In this document: piece by piece, positions 26,676 through 34,485 of the stretch | Numbering within the stretch: the first letter of the stretch is position 1 | Layout: the number at the start of each line of letters is the position of its first letter | From: Flavobacterium sp. SLB02 | Lineage (GTDB): Bacteria > Bacteroidota > Bacteroidia > Flavobacteriales > Flavobacteriaceae | Direction: 5' to 3' | DNA: 64,000 nt | NCBI RefSeq assembly: GCF_009664855.1 | Contig: NZ_CP045928.1 | Span: forward strand, 2,598,049-2,662,048 | Program-made: the position numbers and the translations under genes | The notes under the pieces: model-generated | The model's input: only the letters and a program-made list of their open reading frames with translations | Database searches by the model: none | Told to the model about the DNA's origin: nothing

Positions 26676-28175
26676 TTATTCCAACCAAAACCATTCTTTT
26701 ACCTCGTTTTCTATCGTTTCTTCTTTTACAATATTTTCATATTCATTGGTCGCACTATTGTGCTGATAATCTTTTTGCCATTCTTTATGATGCAAAACGA
26801 TTTGCTTTATGGCATCAGAAATAAATAAAACCTCGTTGTTGGTCATGATGGGATGCAAAGACAAACGTACCCATCCCGGTTTATTGGTTTGGTTTCTCTG
26901 AAGAAGATCTTCAGTTATCTTGTTGGATTGTGCCTCATTGATATTGAATAAATAATGGGCATATGTACTTGCGCAGGACCAGCCGCCACGAACCTGAACC
27001 CCAAAACGATCGTTTAAAAGTCGGACGATTAAATTGTAATGAATGTCTTCTATTAAAAAGGAAACACAACCTATTCTTTCTGTTTTTAGATCTCCCAGAA
27101 TAGACAAACCGGGAATCTTTTGAAACTCGCTATAACAGAAATTTAGCAATTCTTTTTCTCTTTTTTTAATATTTTCGATGGCCATTTGGTCTTTGAGTTT
27201 CAAAGCCAAAGCTGCTCTCATGACTTGCAGAAAACCCGGAGTTCCGCCATCTTCTTTGACTTCGATTGAATCACTGTAATGATATATTCCCCAGGGGTTG
27301 GTGATTTTTACATTTCCTCCTCCGGGATTGTCGGGAACCTCACTTTTATACAACTTTTCATTAAAAACCAAAACGCCACAGGTTCCGGGCCCGCCTAAGA
27401 ATTTATGAGGAGAAAAAAAGATGGCGTCCAATTGTTCTTTAGGATCTTTTGGGTGCATATCGATTGGTACATAAGGTGCCGCAGCAGCAAAATCGACAAA
27501 GCAGAATCCGTTGTTTTCATGCATTACTCTGGCCAGTTCATGATAAGGCGTAATGATTCCCGTAACATTTGAAGCAGCTGTAAACGAACCAATTTTTAAA
27601 GTTCTGTTGGCGTATTTTTGAAGCAATTCGTCGAGTATTTTTGGGTCGGTCAGATTATTTTCATCCGGAGGTACCACCACAACATCGGCATTGGTTTCGT
27701 ACCAGGAAACCTGATTGGAATGATGCTCCATATGGGTGATAAAAACAACAGGTTTATCAGCTTGATCCAACTCATTACTTACTCTGTTATGAGCATTACG
27801 CAATCCTATAAAACGCTGTAGTTTTGATAACGCGGCTGTCATTCCGGTTCCGGTTGTCACCAAAACATCAGATTCGTTAGCATTAACATGCTCTTTGATT
27901 AATTGTCTGGCATGATTGTAGGCATAAGTAGACGTTTTACCTGTTTCGCTCGAGAAAGAGTGTGTATTGGCAATCATTGGGCCTATTTTATTGAGCATAA
28001 TATCTTCAATGGGCAGGTATAATCTTCCGCTGGCTACCCAGTCTGCATACAATAAGTTTTGTGTGCCATATGCCGACTCGAAAGTGTGGTTTACTCCTAT
28101 TGTATTTCCTCTAAACTTAGAAAAATAGCGCTCTAACTGACTTGGTTTCGTTTTCTCAATAACATTCATTTCCAT
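26676..28175 (-). CDS. Class V aminotransferase (cysteine desulfurase-like PLP enzyme)
   Basis: The 499-residue protein has the fold-type I PLP enzyme features of the NifS/SufS/Csd branch: HMEHHSNQVSWYE (148-160), an Asp that pairs with the PLP pyridine in CFVDFAAAAP (D228), and the PLP lysine in FFSPHKFLGGPG (K258). A late GGWSCASTYAHYLF segment puts a cysteine roughly where SufS-type enzymes have their catalytic cysteine. It is longer than SufS (about 405 residues) and carries a divergent C-terminal tail rich in Glu. Desulfurase or another beta/gamma-elimination activity is plausible. The APC permease gene lies 57 bp upstream on the same strand, so cotranscription is likely. Confidence 0.8.
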   Translation of the reverse strand: MEMNVIEKTKPSQLERYFSKFRGNTIGVNHTFESAYGTQNLLYADWVASGRLYLPIEDIMLNKIGPMIANTHSFSSETGKTSTYAYNHARQLIKEHVNANESDVLVTTGTGMTAALSKLQRFIGLRNAHNRVSNELDQADKPVVFITHMEHHSNQVSWYETNADVVVVPPDENNLTDPKILDELLQKYANRTLKIGSFTAASNVTGIITPYHELARVMHENNGFCFVDFAAAAPYVPIDMHPKDPKEQLDAIFFSPHKFLGGPGTCGVLVFNEKLYKSEVPDNPGGGNVKITNPWGIYHYSDSIEVKEDGGTPGFLQVMRAALALKLKDQMAIENIKKREKELLNFCYSEFQKIPGLSILGDLKTERIGCVSFLIEDIHYNLIVRLLNDRFGVQVRGGWSCASTYAHYLFNINEAQSNKITEDLLQRNQTNKPGWVRLSLHPIMTNNEVLFISDAIKQIVLHHKEWQKDYQHNSATNEYENIVKEETIENEVKEWFWLE

Positions 28176-28232
28176 CTCATTTTTAAATTAACTTCTTTTT
28201 TTAAACTTTGATTTCTTGCTTAACTTTTTAGA

Positions 28233-29693
28233 TTACTGATCTAAATGTTCCTTCTCTTTTCTCAATTTGCTATGTCGTTTTCCGTATAAAAAATAAAAAA
28301 CAATCCCAATGGCCATCCAGATAAATAAGCGTTCCCAGCTTTCAAGAGGAAGTCCTGTCATTAGGAAAACACATACTGCGATTCCTAAAATGGGTACAAA
28401 AGGTACAAGCGGAACCCGAAATCCTCGTTTTGCATCGGGACTTGTTTTTCGTAGAATGATAATACCTAATGAAACTAATGAAAAGGCAAATAGGGTTCCG
28501 ATGCTGACCATATGTCCTAAATCTGAAATGGGTACCAATCCGGCCAACAGGCTCACAAATACCATGAAGAAAAGGTTACTTTTCCAGGGTGTTTTAAACT
28601 TGCTGTGGATATCACTGAAAAAAGAAGGTAAAAGTCCGTCTTTAGACATGCTGTAAAAAACTCTCGATTGCCCCATAAGCATGACAAGAATTACGGAGGT
28701 ATATCCTGCTAAAATTGCAATAATTAAAGCACCATTTAAGAAATGAAATCCTGTAACCGCAAAAGCAGTTGCCGCCGGACTTGCATCGCCAATAAAGGTT
28801 TTATACGAAACCATTCCTGTCATAACATAAGAAAATGCAACGTATAATACAGTCGCCACCAAAAGCGATCCTATGATTCCAATTGGCATATCTTTTTGCG
28901 GATTTTTAGATTCCTTTGCGGCTGTAGAAACGGCATCAAAACCAATAAAACCAAAGAATACCACTGCGGCTCCCCTAATGATTCCTGACCAGCCAAAGTG
29001 GCCAAATTCTCCTGTATTTTCAGGTATAAAAGGATGGTAGTTTTCTTGTTGAATAAAAGACCAGCCTAAAACAATAAACAGCACAATTACGCTTAATTTT
29101 AACAATACCAACAAATTGTTCATCGTTGCTGATTCTTTAGTGCCTTTTGCCAAAACCAACGAAAGCAAGGCTACAATTACAATGGCAGGAAGATTTACGA
29201 TTCCGCCACTTAAAGTTGAGCCATCGGCTAGTTTTACTGGATCGAATGGTGAACTGGTTAATTCCGAAGGCAAATTGATATGAAGCTGTGCCAGCAATTT
29301 GGTTGCATAACTCGACCAGCTTACGGCCACGGTCGCCGATGCAAGCGCATATTCAAGAACCAGATCCCAACCAATAATCCAGGCCATAAACTCTCCCATT
29401 GTGGCGTATGTATAGGTATAAGCTGAACCCGCAACCGGAATCATCGAGGCATATTCGGCGTAGCATAATGCACAAAAAGCACAGGCAACTGCTGCAAGAA
29501 TAAAAGATAAAATAACTGCCGGTCCTGCATTTTCGGCTGCTACAATGCCCGTAAGCGAAAATATTCCTGCTCCTACAATGGCGCCAATTCCAAGCGCGAC
29601 AAGGTTTATGGGGCCTAATGAACGTTTTAATCCTGCTCCGTCATTTTGCTCATTTTCTGAGACTAATCTTTCTATTGATTTTTTTAATATCAT
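28233..29693 (-). CDS. APC-family amino acid permease (cationic amino acid transporter-like)
   Basis: The 486-residue protein has about 12 transmembrane helices and the APC start LGPINLVALGIGAIVGAGIFSLTGIVAAENAGPAV, with the GAGIF substrate-binding break in helix 1, plus EYASMIPVAGSAYTYTYATMGEF and GFIGFDAVSTAAKESKNPQKDMP. It resembles YfnA/CAT-type importers. The substrate is unknown, but it shares a strand and close spacing with the PLP enzyme downstream, so an amino acid used by that enzyme is a reasonable guess. Confidence 0.9.
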   Translation of the reverse strand: MILKKSIERLVSENEQNDGAGLKRSLGPINLVALGIGAIVGAGIFSLTGIVAAENAGPAVILSFILAAVACAFCALCYAEYASMIPVAGSAYTYTYATMGEFMAWIIGWDLVLEYALASATVAVSWSSYATKLLAQLHINLPSELTSSPFDPVKLADGSTLSGGIVNLPAIVIVALLSLVLAKGTKESATMNNLLVLLKLSVIVLFIVLGWSFIQQENYHPFIPENTGEFGHFGWSGIIRGAAVVFFGFIGFDAVSTAAKESKNPQKDMPIGIIGSLLVATVLYVAFSYVMTGMVSYKTFIGDASPAATAFAVTGFHFLNGALIIAILAGYTSVILVMLMGQSRVFYSMSKDGLLPSFFSDIHSKFKTPWKSNLFFMVFVSLLAGLVPISDLGHMVSIGTLFAFSLVSLGIIILRKTSPDAKRGFRVPLVPFVPILGIAVCVFLMTGLPLESWERLFIWMAIGIVFYFLYGKRHSKLRKEKEHLDQ

Positions 29694-29842
29694 AATTTTA
29701 TTGTTGAGAATAATTTGTTTACCTCGCTTTTTGATAGCGTTTTAATCGTTATTCTGCTGGTAATGTTTAATGCTAAAACAGATAGAAAATGTTTTGAAAA
29801 ACTATATTTTCTAACATTTAGATGTTTTAATAATCGGTTTTT

Positions 29843-29886
29843 ACAAATTATAAAACCTGCGAAAGTTTTAAAAACCGTGCAGGTTT
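29843..29886 (-). terminator. Hairpin terminator after the TlpA-like gene
   Basis: AAACCTGC (29853-29860) pairs with GCAGGTTT (29879-29886), and on the minus strand the stem runs into TTTTATAATTTG. It ends the transcript of the TlpA-like gene, so the permease and PLP enzyme genes probably have their own promoter in the remaining 150 bp. Confidence 0.5.
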
Positions 29887-29894
29887 GTAGTTCT

Positions 29895-30875
29895 TTATTT
29901 TAAAAGTGATTTAAGCGTAGTCTGAAGTTCGTCTCCGTGAAGATTTCTTGCTACAATAATTCCTTTTGAATCGACTAAATAATTGGCAGGAATTGCTCTT
30001 ACACCGTATAATTTTGCGATGGCACTATTCCAGAATAATAAATCAGAAACATGCAGCCAGTCTAAGTGATCGTCCTGAATTCCTTTTACCCAGTTTTCTT
30101 TCCTTTTGTCTAAAGAAATTCCGATGATATTAAAACCTTTATCATGGTATTCTTTGTAAGCTGCTACAATATTTGGGTTTTCTCTTCGGCAAGGTCCGCA
30201 CCATGAAGCCCAGAAATCTACCAATGTATATCCTTTATTGTTTTCTGAAAAACGAACCGATTTTCCTTCGGGATCGTTAGAGACAAAATCCGGTGCTTTT
30301 TTTCCCACCTGTAATCCGTTAAGCACTTTTACAAGTTCCTGAAGTTCTTTCACGTAAGTGGAATTTTGCTGACTTTTATCTAAAAGCGCAATGTTTTTTG
30401 TGATCTCTTCCGGACTTAATCTGTACGACCAATTTCTGTACAAGACATAGGAAGAAACCAGAGAACCAGGATGTTCTGTTATAAATTTACTTATATCAAT
30501 GTCCTTTGTTTTTCGGTAAGTATCAAACAAATCCTGAGATGCAGAACCTTCTACAACCGATGTGCTGTAATACTTAACAGGGCTTAATTTTACCGTAACT
30601 GGAGATTTTTCAAGAAATATATATAGTGGTGAATCAGCTGTATTTAAGCTTAATCCGTACAATTCAGGAAGTTTAACTTTCGTTTTAAAACTGAATTTTC
30701 CATCGGTAACTTTTACCGAATCTATTGTGGTAAACATCTTGTTGTGAAACTTTTGCAGGTAAACATATTGGGCCACGGTATCGACAACTGTTCCTTTTAG
30801 CTGCACATTTGCGTCTTGTGCCTGGGCTGTTGTTGCGCCAAGGCATAAAGCTAGAAATACTACTATTTTTTTCAT
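29895..30875 (-). CDS. TlpA-family thiol:disulfide protein with N-terminal DUF4369
   Basis: The 326-residue protein has a signal peptide (MKKIVVFLALCLGATTAQAQ), a DUF4369 beta-sandwich (about 24-120, LKGTVVDTVAQYVYLQKFHN) and a C-terminal thioredoxin domain (about 190-326) with the active site WASWCGPCRRENP. It is a periplasmic reductase that keeps specific cysteines reduced, as in cytochrome c maturation or oxidative stress repair. There is no second Cys pair for membrane electron transfer. It is the first full-length gene downstream of the SAM-I riboswitch at 31130-31228, on the same strand. Confidence 0.9.
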   Translation of the reverse strand: MKKIVVFLALCLGATTAQAQDANVQLKGTVVDTVAQYVYLQKFHNKMFTTIDSVKVTDGKFSFKTKVKLPELYGLSLNTADSPLYIFLEKSPVTVKLSPVKYYSTSVVEGSASQDLFDTYRKTKDIDISKFITEHPGSLVSSYVLYRNWSYRLSPEEITKNIALLDKSQQNSTYVKELQELVKVLNGLQVGKKAPDFVSNDPEGKSVRFSENNKGYTLVDFWASWCGPCRRENPNIVAAYKEYHDKGFNIIGISLDKRKENWVKGIQDDHLDWLHVSDLLFWNSAIAKLYGVRAIPANYLVDSKGIIVARNLHGDELQTTLKSLLK

Positions 30876-30973
30876 TGGGTTTGTTTTTTAAAAATTGGAC
30901 ATAGAAATTCCCGAACCAGTATTAAAATGGTCTATTATTGTATGGATAAAAAAGAAAAGGGATCTAAAAAAAG

Positions 30974-31072
30974 TTACGTGTAGTGCATTCGGAAAACCAG
31001 GAGGTGGTTTTCTATTTTTGAAAATAAGTTACATTGTTCGGGACAGGCAGGTAATATTTGTTCAGTTTTCAT
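30974..31072 (-). CDS. Possible 32-residue cysteine-containing small ORF behind the SAM riboswitch
   Basis: An ATG-initiated frame encodes a peptide starting MKTEQILPACPEQCNLFSKI and ending VFRMHYT. It has a C-x3-C pair and begins about 57 bp after the riboswitch aptamer. Part of it forms an 8-bp hairpin (GAAAACCA/TGGTTTTC) and a T7 tract follows its stop. It could be a genuine sulfur-related small protein, a leader peptide, or chance. No family is recognised. Confidence 0.35.
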   Translation of the reverse strand: MKTEQILPACPEQCNLFSKIENHLLVFRMHYT

Positions 31073-31129
31073 TCTAAAAAATAAGTGATTTAATACTAAT
31101 GATCTTATGCAGATTTACTAATGAAATCT

Positions 31130-31228
31130 ATCTTATCTGTCCGCGTTGGCGGAAGGATTTAGCACCTTATTTGGCAACAGGTTGCTAAGACATCACCGGG
31201 CCTACTCCCTCAGTCTTTCTGGATAAGT
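31130..31228 (-). promoter_or_regulatory. SAM-I (S-box) riboswitch
   Basis: On the minus strand the sequence follows the S-box pattern: P1 strand CTTATC, the kink-turn region AGAAAGACTGAGGGAGTAGGCCC, GATGTCTTAGCAACC, then AAGGTGCTAAATCC, and the closing P1 strand GATAAG. S-box RNAs bind S-adenosylmethionine and turn off methionine, cysteine and SAM genes. The next gene on this strand is the TlpA-like gene 255 bp downstream, with a small Cys-containing ORF between them. No met gene is adjacent, which is unusual. Confidence 0.85.
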
Positions 31229-31496
31229 TCATGTAGATTTTTTCTACTCTGCAAATATATAGATAAATTCTATGTAATTAATAGAGTTTAAATTTATTTT
31301 TCAAAATATTTTAAATTAGTTTAGAACAAAAGTAGTTGTAAAAGACAAAAAAACCTCAATAAAATAAGGGATAACAATAAAAATATCAGTTTGTTATGCA
31401 CTTAAAAATATTCTGGTTTCATTTAAAATTTCCGGTATTTAGCGATTAAAAATATATACTGCATTATTAAGAAATGCTTTTCAAAACAAAAAAAGA

Positions 31497-31637
31497 GTGT
31501 CCTATTTAATTCCTTTCGGAAATGGTAAAGTCAAAAAAAAATTCAACGTAGGATTGGATGCCGCTGTGGGTAAAGGCGACTGTGGACTTTATTTTAGAAT
31601 TGGAGAGGCTTTTAAAATAACATTATCTATTATTTAA
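31497..31637 (+). pseudogene. C-terminal remnant of an outer-membrane beta-barrel protein (BamA/TamA-like)
   Basis: The frame VSYLIPFGNGKV ... FNVGLDAAVGKGDCGLYFRIGEAFK ends at a TAA at 31635. The GKGD.GLYFRIGEAF strand is typical of the last strands of BamA/TamA-like or related surface-antigen barrels. No start codon or upstream barrel is present: the frame is closed by TAG at 31440-31442 and an ATG at 31474 is in the wrong frame. It looks like the tail of a lost gene. Confidence 0.45.
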
Positions 31638-31821
31638 ACACATAGGAACATAGCTTTTAGGATCGGTTAAAAGGCGTTTCAATTTAAATATTAACGCATA
31701 GACAAGGTGTGAAATTTATGTTTGTAAATGTTTAAATATTTTCTCTCACAGATTGAGCAGATTTTTATTTTTTGATCTACCGTCTATTCTCTTTGTTCTT
31801 TATTCTATTCTCTCTCTCCTC

Positions 31822-32244
31822 CTACTTCCTATTCCTCATCCACTTTTCTATAGGTTCAAGAACGGTATTCACAATAGTTACCAAAAAAGTACAAATTAAA
31901 GCTTCGGCAAAATAACCTGAAGCGGCGATACAACCTATAGCGGCGCTGCACCATATTGTGGCAGCAGAATTTAGTCCGTGTACATTGGGCCCTTCCCTAA
32001 AAATAACTCCTGCTCCCAGAAATCCGACTCCCATAACTACCTGAGCGGTAATACGGGTTACATCGATATTGGGTGTGCTTGCAGCCACTTTTATAGACAA
32101 TAATACAAAAGCGGCAGCTCCTGTTGCTACTAGCATATTGGTTTTTAGTCCTGTTTCTTTATGATGCCATTGCCTTTCAAAACCTATAATTAGTCCTGCG
32201 AATAATGCTATTACAAGTCGGGTAAAAAATTCTGTTGTACTCAA
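31822..32244 (-). CDS. MgtC/SapB-family membrane protein
   Basis: The 140-residue protein has four to five transmembrane helices and the family signatures LIIGFERQWHHKETGLKTNMLVATGAAAFVLLS (residues 18-50, with the E-R pair and G-L-K/R-T) and GVGFLGAGVIFREG..VHGLNSAATIW. It lacks the C-terminal ACT-like domain of Salmonella MgtC, which fits short family members of uncertain role in magnesium or membrane homeostasis. Neighbours give no hint. Confidence 0.9.
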   Translation of the reverse strand: MSTTEFFTRLVIALFAGLIIGFERQWHHKETGLKTNMLVATGAAAFVLLSIKVAASTPNIDVTRITAQVVMGVGFLGAGVIFREGPNVHGLNSAATIWCSAAIGCIAASGYFAEALICTFLVTIVNTVLEPIEKWMRNRK

Positions 32245-32326
32245 AATTATTGTTTTATAAGATTAGAAAACATCTTTATTTTTTTTAAGATTAAATATAA
32301 GAATTTTCAGGATTCTAATTCCTAAT

Positions 32327-32698
32327 CTAAGCTTCTGTTTCAAGAATTTGATTTTCAAGTATCGCTTTTAATTGGGGCGCAAATGCCAATCCCCATTTAT
32401 CAATTGCCACAATCAAGGGCATTAGGGATTCTCCTGATTCGGTTAGAAAATATTCTACCCGTAATAAAGGGATTTCATTATAAATTGTTTTTCCTAAAAG
32501 TCCGTGAAATTCAAGTTCTTTCAATTGATTTTGCAATACGCGTTTTGTAATACCATTTACAGCGTTGATAAGATCTTTAGGCCGCTTTATTCCTTTTGAA
32601 ATTTCGTCCAGTAAACAAAATTTCCATTTAGAACCCACTACTTCCATGGCCACATTAAGTCCGCAATTATAATCGATTGGTATTTTTCGCTGATACAT
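32327..32698 (-). CDS. HxlR-family (MarR/DUF24) transcriptional regulator
   Basis: The 123-residue winged-helix protein has the DUF24 core: CGLNVAMEVVGSKWKFCLLDEI, GITKRVLQNQLKELEFHGLL and the wing EIPLLRVEYFLTESG. A conserved N-terminal cysteine (C12, in DYNCGLNV) sits where redox-sensing members such as YodB and HypR carry their reactive cysteine. It is divergently oriented from a quinone-reductase-like gene, with a shared dyad in between, which is the classic layout for quinone or electrophile sensing. Confidence 0.92.
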   Translation of the reverse strand: MYQRKIPIDYNCGLNVAMEVVGSKWKFCLLDEISKGIKRPKDLINAVNGITKRVLQNQLKELEFHGLLGKTIYNEIPLLRVEYFLTESGESLMPLIVAIDKWGLAFAPQLKAILENQILETEA

Positions 32699-32719
32699 AT
32701 TTCATTCCTTTTAGAAATA

Positions 32720-32727
32720 CAAAAGTA
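32720..32727 (-). promoter_or_regulatory. -7 promoter box of the HxlR gene (TACTTTTG)
   Basis: Read on the minus strand this is an exact TAnnTTTG box. A TTTG at 32751-32754 stands 23 bp upstream, within the accepted -33/-7 spacing. It overlaps the left half of the dyad at 32725, so a bound regulator would block it. Confidence 0.6.
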
Positions 32728-32750
32728 CAGACAAAAAAGATTTTCTGTAC
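32725..32750. promoter_or_regulatory. Probable HxlR operator, GTACAGA-N12-TCTGTAC
   Basis: Perfect 7-bp inverted repeats (32725-32731 and 32744-32750) lie between the divergent regulator and reductase genes and overlap the regulator's -7 and -33 boxes. GTAC-type dyads are typical HxlR-family targets. Confidence 0.6.
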
Positions 32751-32857
32751 CAAATAGCAATGGGGATTAATTTATCACTATATGATTAATTCGCCCCTTA
32801 TTGTTGTATCGCTGAATGAGTTTGATCTTTGCAGTTGTAATTTTTAATATTTATACA

Positions 32858-33388
32858 ATGAAAACTCTGGTCATTATAATTCATCCTACGCTTGAAAATT
32901 CTTTAATTAATAAAAGATGGATCGAAGAATTAAAAAAATATCCCAATCAATATACTTTGCATGATTTATACAATTTATATCCTGACGAAAAGATTGATGT
33001 AGAAAAGGAACAACAAATAATAGAAAGTCATGATACCATTGTATTTCAGTTTCCGTTTTACTGGTTCAATTGTCCGCCATTGCTAAAAAAATGGCTTGAT
33101 GAAGTTTTTACTTACGGATGGGCTTATGGCAGTACAAGCGGTTATAAAGTAGCCAGTAAAAAAATTGCACTTGCGATTTCTGCAGGTATTAGTAAAGAGG
33201 ATTATAGCGCAAGCGGAAGATATAAATATACTCTGGAACAACTGACAACTCCTTTTGAGGTTACCTTCAATTATGTAAAAGCCAATTATCGTCCTTTATT
33301 TGCTTTTTATAATGCTGAAAATAATCCTTCAACTGAAAACATAGAACAAAATACACAAAAGTATATTGCTTTTCTGGAAGCTTTATAA
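32858..33388 (+). CDS. NAD(P)H:quinone oxidoreductase-like flavodoxin-fold protein
   Basis: From the ATG at 32858 the protein has 176 residues and starts MKTLVIIIHPTLENSLINKRW, the FMN-phosphate loop of the KefF/MdaB/NQO1-like family, with QFPFYWFNCPPLLKKWLDEVFTYGWAYG as the flavin-binding core. It should reduce quinones or other electrophiles with two electrons from NAD(P)H. An upstream in-frame ATG at 32816 would add residues that do not fit the fold. It is divergent from the HxlR gene, and the operator lies between the two. Confidence 0.9.
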   Translation: MKTLVIIIHPTLENSLINKRWIEELKKYPNQYTLHDLYNLYPDEKIDVEKEQQIIESHDTIVFQFPFYWFNCPPLLKKWLDEVFTYGWAYGSTSGYKVASKKIALAISAGISKEDYSASGRYKYTLEQLTTPFEVTFNYVKANYRPLFAFYNAENNPSTENIEQNTQKYIAFLEAL

Positions 33389-33429
33389 TTTATAAGAAGA
33401 ATATTTATTGGGGAAGAAATATTCATAAA

Positions 33430-33457
33430 AAAAGCTGCAAGAAACCTTGCAGCTTTT
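33430..33457. terminator. Bidirectional terminator
   Basis: A 12-bp perfect stem AAAAGCTGCAAG/CTTGCAGCTTTT with loop AAAC serves both convergent genes: the quinone reductase gene (plus) and the cobamide operon (minus). A and T runs flank it on both sides. Confidence 0.85.
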
Positions 33458-33479
33458 ATTTGTAATGAGATTAGTATAT

Positions 33480-34427
33480 TTAATCTACACGTTTTACAGA
33501 AAGTTTGTCTAAGCAAAAATAAGCTGCTGTGTTCATTCCGTAAACTAAATCTGAATCTGTCGAAGTCATTTGGAAAACAAGGTATTTTACTTCTCCTAAA
33601 CCCTGAAGATTACTTGTATTTACATTTACCCATCCTGTAGGCATCACTAATGAAGAGCCTGTATGGTTGGCTAATGTGTGTACAATAGGATTTGTGATTG
33701 TTCCGTCTTCAGCAACTCCGTAAATTAATAATTTGAAAGAATCACCTGAAGTGAATGCTCTTGCAAATCCATCTCCGTATAAACAACCGTAATATGGCCA
33801 CGGATGCATGTTTATTTTTAAACCTTCCACTTTGTATAATCCTGTGTTTCCAATTTTAATCCAGTTAGAAAAACCGCTTTCGCTAAAAGTAGTTCCTTGC
33901 GGATTTTTAGGATCTAAATAACTTGACCAATAGGCCACAATGTAAGGATCACCGGTTGTTCCCGGAGTTCCCGCTGCAATTGTTGAGGAAGAACCAAAAC
34001 CGCTTCCTGCCATAGTTCCCCATTGATGAGGCACCCATCCGTCAGATCCGCCTGGAGCTGAACCTGAACCATAATTTGTAATGTCATTTACATTAGAAAC
34101 GATAAAACCATCCCAATAGTTGTAACCTGAAGAGGTTCCTGTATGCGAAAACGTAAAAATATCTACATTTAAATTCGTGTTAGCTACATACGTGTTTTCC
34201 CAGTATTTACCACCAGTTGTAGTGATTCCGCTGGTTAATAATGAACTGGTTAAATTAAGAGTTGACGTGGTTCCAATTGCCGGATCGGTAACTGTTTTTT
34301 TTGTTGTACCACTGGCGTTTTTTGCTACTGCACTTGCGCTTTCGTTGCTTAATGGGGCGTCATCATTGTTACAGGATGAAAGTCCTAAGAAAAGACCAAC
34401 TGTCAAAAAATAAAGTACTTTTTTCAT
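33480..34427 (-). CDS. DUF4465 surface lipoprotein, last gene of the cobamide operon
   Basis: The 315-residue lipoprotein (GLSSC, Cys19, followed by acidic NNDDAP, a surface-export-type motif) carries DUF4465, recognisable by YWENTYVANTNLNVDIFTFSHTG, YWDGFIVSN and the late NMHPWPYYGCLYGDGFARAF. DUF4465 proteins in this phylum are commonly encoded with BtuB-like receptors and YncE-like propellers behind cobalamin riboswitches. It probably binds cobamide or assists capture at the cell surface. It is 59 bp downstream of the third paralogous surface protein. Confidence 0.88.
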   Translation of the reverse strand: MKKVLYFLTVGLFLGLSSCNNDDAPLSNESASAVAKNASGTTKKTVTDPAIGTTSTLNLTSSLLTSGITTTGGKYWENTYVANTNLNVDIFTFSHTGTSSGYNYWDGFIVSNVNDITNYGSGSAPGGSDGWVPHQWGTMAGSGFGSSSTIAAGTPGTTGDPYIVAYWSSYLDPKNPQGTTFSESGFSNWIKIGNTGLYKVEGLKINMHPWPYYGCLYGDGFARAFTSGDSFKLLIYGVAEDGTITNPIVHTLANHTGSSLVMPTGWVNVNTSNLQGLGEVKYLVFQMTSTDSDLVYGMNTAAYFCLDKLSVKRVD

Positions 34428-34485
34428 AATTTATAAAATTTAGGGTTAATATTCGTCTTTAATAACTTTCAAGAAAAGGTGGTTC

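Noticed and set aside
29715..29903. 62-codon plus-strand frame between permease and TlpA-like genes
   Set aside because: It overlaps the hairpin terminator and the end of the TlpA-like gene and has no coding-like composition.
32816..32857. Upstream start for the quinone reductase gene
   Set aside because: The extra 14 residues precede a perfect flavodoxin-fold start (MKTLVIIIHPT) and would overlap promoter sequence.
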